Of a stretch of DNA of 7,463 nucleotides, positions 5,692 through 7,463 are shown piece by piece. Every line of letters begins with the position of its first letter. Position 1 is the stretch's first letter. Below the pieces are notes generated by a model. It searched no databases. It had not been told where the DNA came from and was given only the letters and a program-made list of their open reading frames with translations. The stretch is taken from contig CAJQNM010000340.1 of assembly GCA_905479665.1 (NCBI GenBank), positions 1 through 7,463 on the forward strand, in the 5' to 3' direction. The position numbers and the translations under genes are program-made. The DNA is from an uncultured Saprospiraceae bacterium. GTDB lineage: Bacteria; Bacteroidota; Bacteroidia; Chitinophagales; Saprospiraceae.

Positions 5692-7020
5692 CTAGCGATC
5701 GAGCCAGGTCTTGAAGATTGGAGACTTTTCTGAGCTGACGGTAATCTCTTCGTCGCACCGGGGAAGGAGGTTGAGTTTAAGTCTCCCCTTGAAATATGGT
5801 TGAATCTCATTGATGGCATCAAAGTGAATAACAAACTGACGATTCACTCGGAAGAAAAGCCTGGGGTCCACGAGCTCATCCACTTCATCAAGGGTATGAT
5901 TTGTAGGATATCTGCTCCCGTCATCGGTGACGATAAAGGTGATCTTATTCTGGCTATAGAAATAACGCACTGATTCTATCGGTACAGATTTGATCTTGGT
6001 ACCTAGCTTACAAAGAAAGCGAGATTTAAAGTCCTTTGATTTGGCATTGAGTAAGGTCTTAAACTCTTCCAACAGTTGATCACTGGAATCATTGATCTGT
6101 GGAGTAGCTGCAATGCAACGATCGAGTGCTTCTCGGAGACGATCAGCCTTAATCGGCTTGAGTAGATAATCAATACCCTTGACCTCAAAAGCTTGGATGG
6201 CATACTTCTCAAATGCGGTCGTAAAGATGATCGGACATGAGATTTTTCGGCCGGCAAAAATGCGTAGAGAAAGCCCATCAGCCAGCTGGATATCACTGAG
6301 TATCACGTCAGGACTGCGGTGTTCATCTAGCCATGCGATGCTGTCTTCCACGGTATCGAGGGTATCTAGGATCACATGGTTGGGGTTGATTTGCTTGACT
6401 ATCTTGATGATGCGATCTGCAGCCAGCGGTTCATCTTCGATCACCAAGATCTGCAACCCATAGGAGTCGCTTGCCATCGGTGCGTGGGGAACCACCAATC
6501 CTTCATTGGCCAATCCATGCACCAGGATCGGTTCGGCGACATTCTTAAAGTTTATCGATCCCAAGGATCGTGTGACAAATTCAGTGCGGTCCTTAATGTC
6601 AGCGTGTACTGACTGACTCAGGAGAATAGAGCCAGGAGTGCCCATCGACTCGATGCGTGAAGCAATGTTTATGCTGTCTCCGTACACATGATCTGATTCG
6701 ACGTATATATGGCCGAGATGTAGGCCGATACGCACCGGGATTTTTGGTTCATCCCTAAACTCCTGCTGCAGTTCGATTGCGCATCGCAAGGCATCAACAG
6801 CGCTGTCGTACAAACAGAGACAGCCATCCCCATAGTATTGGGTCAAATCGCCGTTCCATTCCTGAACTTTTGTCTTAGTTGCTCGCCGAAACTTGGCGAG
6901 GGTGTCGCGCCCCAGCACCTCATCTTGTTGCATGATGGCGGTGAAGCCTTCAATATCAGCGAATAGGATAGCCGCCAACCTGCGTTGAGAATTCCCTTGA
7001 GATGTACTTGCTTCCTGCAT
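5692..7020 (-). CDS. Class III nucleotidyl cyclase - receiver - LytTR fusion response regulator
   Basis: This cytoplasmic signalling protein has 442 residues and three clear domains. Residues ~13-178 are a class III adenylate/guanylate cyclase domain: FADIEGFT with metal Asp D22, YYGDG with D65, and YGDSINIASR with transition-state N118 and R122. The usual base-selecting Lys position is Q61 and the partner position H111, so ATP/GTP preference is not predictable. Residues ~189-305 are a receiver with E195/D196, phospho-acceptor D243, T267 and K288-P289 intact. Residues ~335-442 are a LytTR DNA-binding domain (YPTNHTLDEV, FFRVNRQFVI, ITVSSEKSPIFKTWL). An in-frame TAA directly precedes the ATG, which fixes the start. 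It lies 62 bases after the LytS-type kinase gene on the same strand, its probable phosphodonor. The output genes and cyclic nucleotide are unknown. Confidence 0.93.
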   Translation of the reverse strand: MQEASTSQGNSQRRLAAILFADIEGFTAIMQQDEVLGRDTLAKFRRATKTKVQEWNGDLTQYYGDGCLCLYDSAVDALRCAIELQQEFRDEPKIPVRIGLHLGHIYVESDHVYGDSINIASRIESMGTPGSILLSQSVHADIKDRTEFVTRSLGSINFKNVAEPILVHGLANEGLVVPHAPMASDSYGLQILVIEDEPLAADRIIKIVKQINPNHVILDTLDTVEDSIAWLDEHRSPDVILSDIQLADGLSLRIFAGRKISCPIIFTTAFEKYAIQAFEVKGIDYLLKPIKADRLREALDRCIAATPQINDSSDQLLEEFKTLLNAKSKDFKSRFLCKLGTKIKSVPIESVRYFYSQNKITFIVTDDGSRYPTNHTLDEVDELVDPRLFFRVNRQFVIHFDAINEIQPYFKGRLKLNLLPRCDEEITVSSEKSPIFKTWLDR

Positions 7021-7082
7021 TTATTGTGACCAACAGACTTGCTGAAGGACCAAATTACAAACTAAGTGACATTTGCAGCCTT

Positions 7083-7463
7083 CTATTCGACTGTTATGAG
7101 TGGAAGATGGACCAGAAACCTGCCTCGTTCTTCGTGGATGTGCACTTTTTGTTTCGTAAAATGCGCGAAGCGAGCGATTAGATTGTCCAAACCAGTGCCA
7201 CTCTTGGTTTTCTCATTGAATGGTTTCAATTGAATATTGTTGCTCACCGTGAGGAAATCGTACTTGGTAGTCACCTCAATAATCGATGGCCGAGAGCGGG
7301 TAGCAATATTGTGTTTTACCACATTTTCGATCAGCATTTGAAGAGAGAGAGGAGGGATGCACTTCTCTCGATCAGCTTCATTCACGGTGATCTTAAGCTG
7401 CAATCCTTCACGAAATCTGATTTTCAATAAATGTGAATAGGATTCAATCAACTTTAGCTCCTC
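7083..7463 (-). CDS. LytS-type sensor histidine kinase, C-terminal part
   Basis: The visible 126 residues are the end of a histidine kinase of the LytS/YehU (His_kinase + HATPase) type; the gene continues past the window edge, and the apparent TTG start at 7451 is simply an internal Leu. Recognisable parts, in order, are the 'EELKLIESY..LLKIRF' segment that follows the dimerisation helices, the ATP-binding N-box 'PPLSLQMLIENVVKHN', and the G-box 'SGTGLDNLIARF', ending in a final beta strand 'GRFLVHLPL'. The phospho-accepting His and any sensor or membrane segments lie upstream, outside the window. By family knowledge it autophosphorylates and passes phosphate to a LytTR-type regulator, here the cyclase-REC-LytTR protein encoded 62 bases downstream, probably in the same transcript. 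Confidence 0.9.
   Translation of the reverse strand, partial: EELKLIESYSHLLKIRFREGLQLKITVNEADREKCIPPLSLQMLIENVVKHNIATRSRPSIIEVTTKYDFLTVSNNIQLKPFNEKTKSGTGLDNLIARFAHFTKQKVHIHEERGRFLVHLPLITVE

Noticed and set aside
5489..5758. Minus-strand 89-codon frame between the regulator and exported-protein genes
   Set aside because: It overlaps the end of the LytTR coding region in another frame and has no recognisable domain or start context.
7449..7451. TTG at 7451 as the start of a small ATPase-domain protein
   Set aside because: The frame continues to the window edge with residues EELK that fit the LytS family, so it is an internal Leu of a larger kinase.

Overview
The window looks like a piece of a Bacteroidota chromosome, most likely a Saprospiraceae-type (Lewinella-like) organism. 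The evidence is a large secreted protein ending in a type IX secretion (T9SS) type A sorting domain, preceded by the dockerin-like module ending in 'NTSWRF' that I associate with these bacteria. Other support is A-rich start contexts with weak Shine-Dalgarno sequences, a LytS/LytTR two-component pair, and a signal peptide ending in 'QAQ'. The species assignment is inference.

Layout. (1) 3-3098, + strand: the C-terminal ~1030 residues of a very large, cysteine-rich cell-surface or secreted protein, with HYR/Ig-like segments, a dockerin-like domain, a cohesin-like domain and a T9SS sorting domain. A strong intrinsic terminator follows (3131-3164). (2) 3165-4060: a repeat-rich accessory island. 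Copies of a GAGGAAACGCTTCGCG-type repeat surround a HigB/HigA-like (RelE/Gp49-XRE) toxin-antitoxin pair. The toxin is only the C-terminal half; the antitoxin looks complete. A longer repeat (AAACGCTTCGC-N8-GCAGTCGGAA) flanks the pair as direct repeats. (3) 4071-5478, - strand: an exported protein of unknown function built from three copies of a ~100-140 residue unit, with its own terminator at 4071-4102. Three TGCA-headed elements spaced exactly 21 bp apart lie just upstream of it. (4) 5692-7463, - strand: a LytS-type histidine kinase (C-terminal part only) followed 62 bp later by an unusual response regulator that fuses a class III nucleotidyl cyclase domain to a receiver domain and a LytTR DNA-binding domain.

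How the parts may work together. The kinase and the cyclase-REC-LytTR protein almost certainly form one signalling pair. The attractive inference is that phosphorylation or dimerisation of one polypeptide controls both second-messenger synthesis and promoter binding. The direct repeats upstream of the neighbouring exported protein have the 21-bp start-to-start spacing typical of LytTR sites, so that gene is a candidate target; this is untested. The T9SS protein and the toxin-antitoxin island appear unrelated to the signalling genes and are separated from them by convergent terminators.
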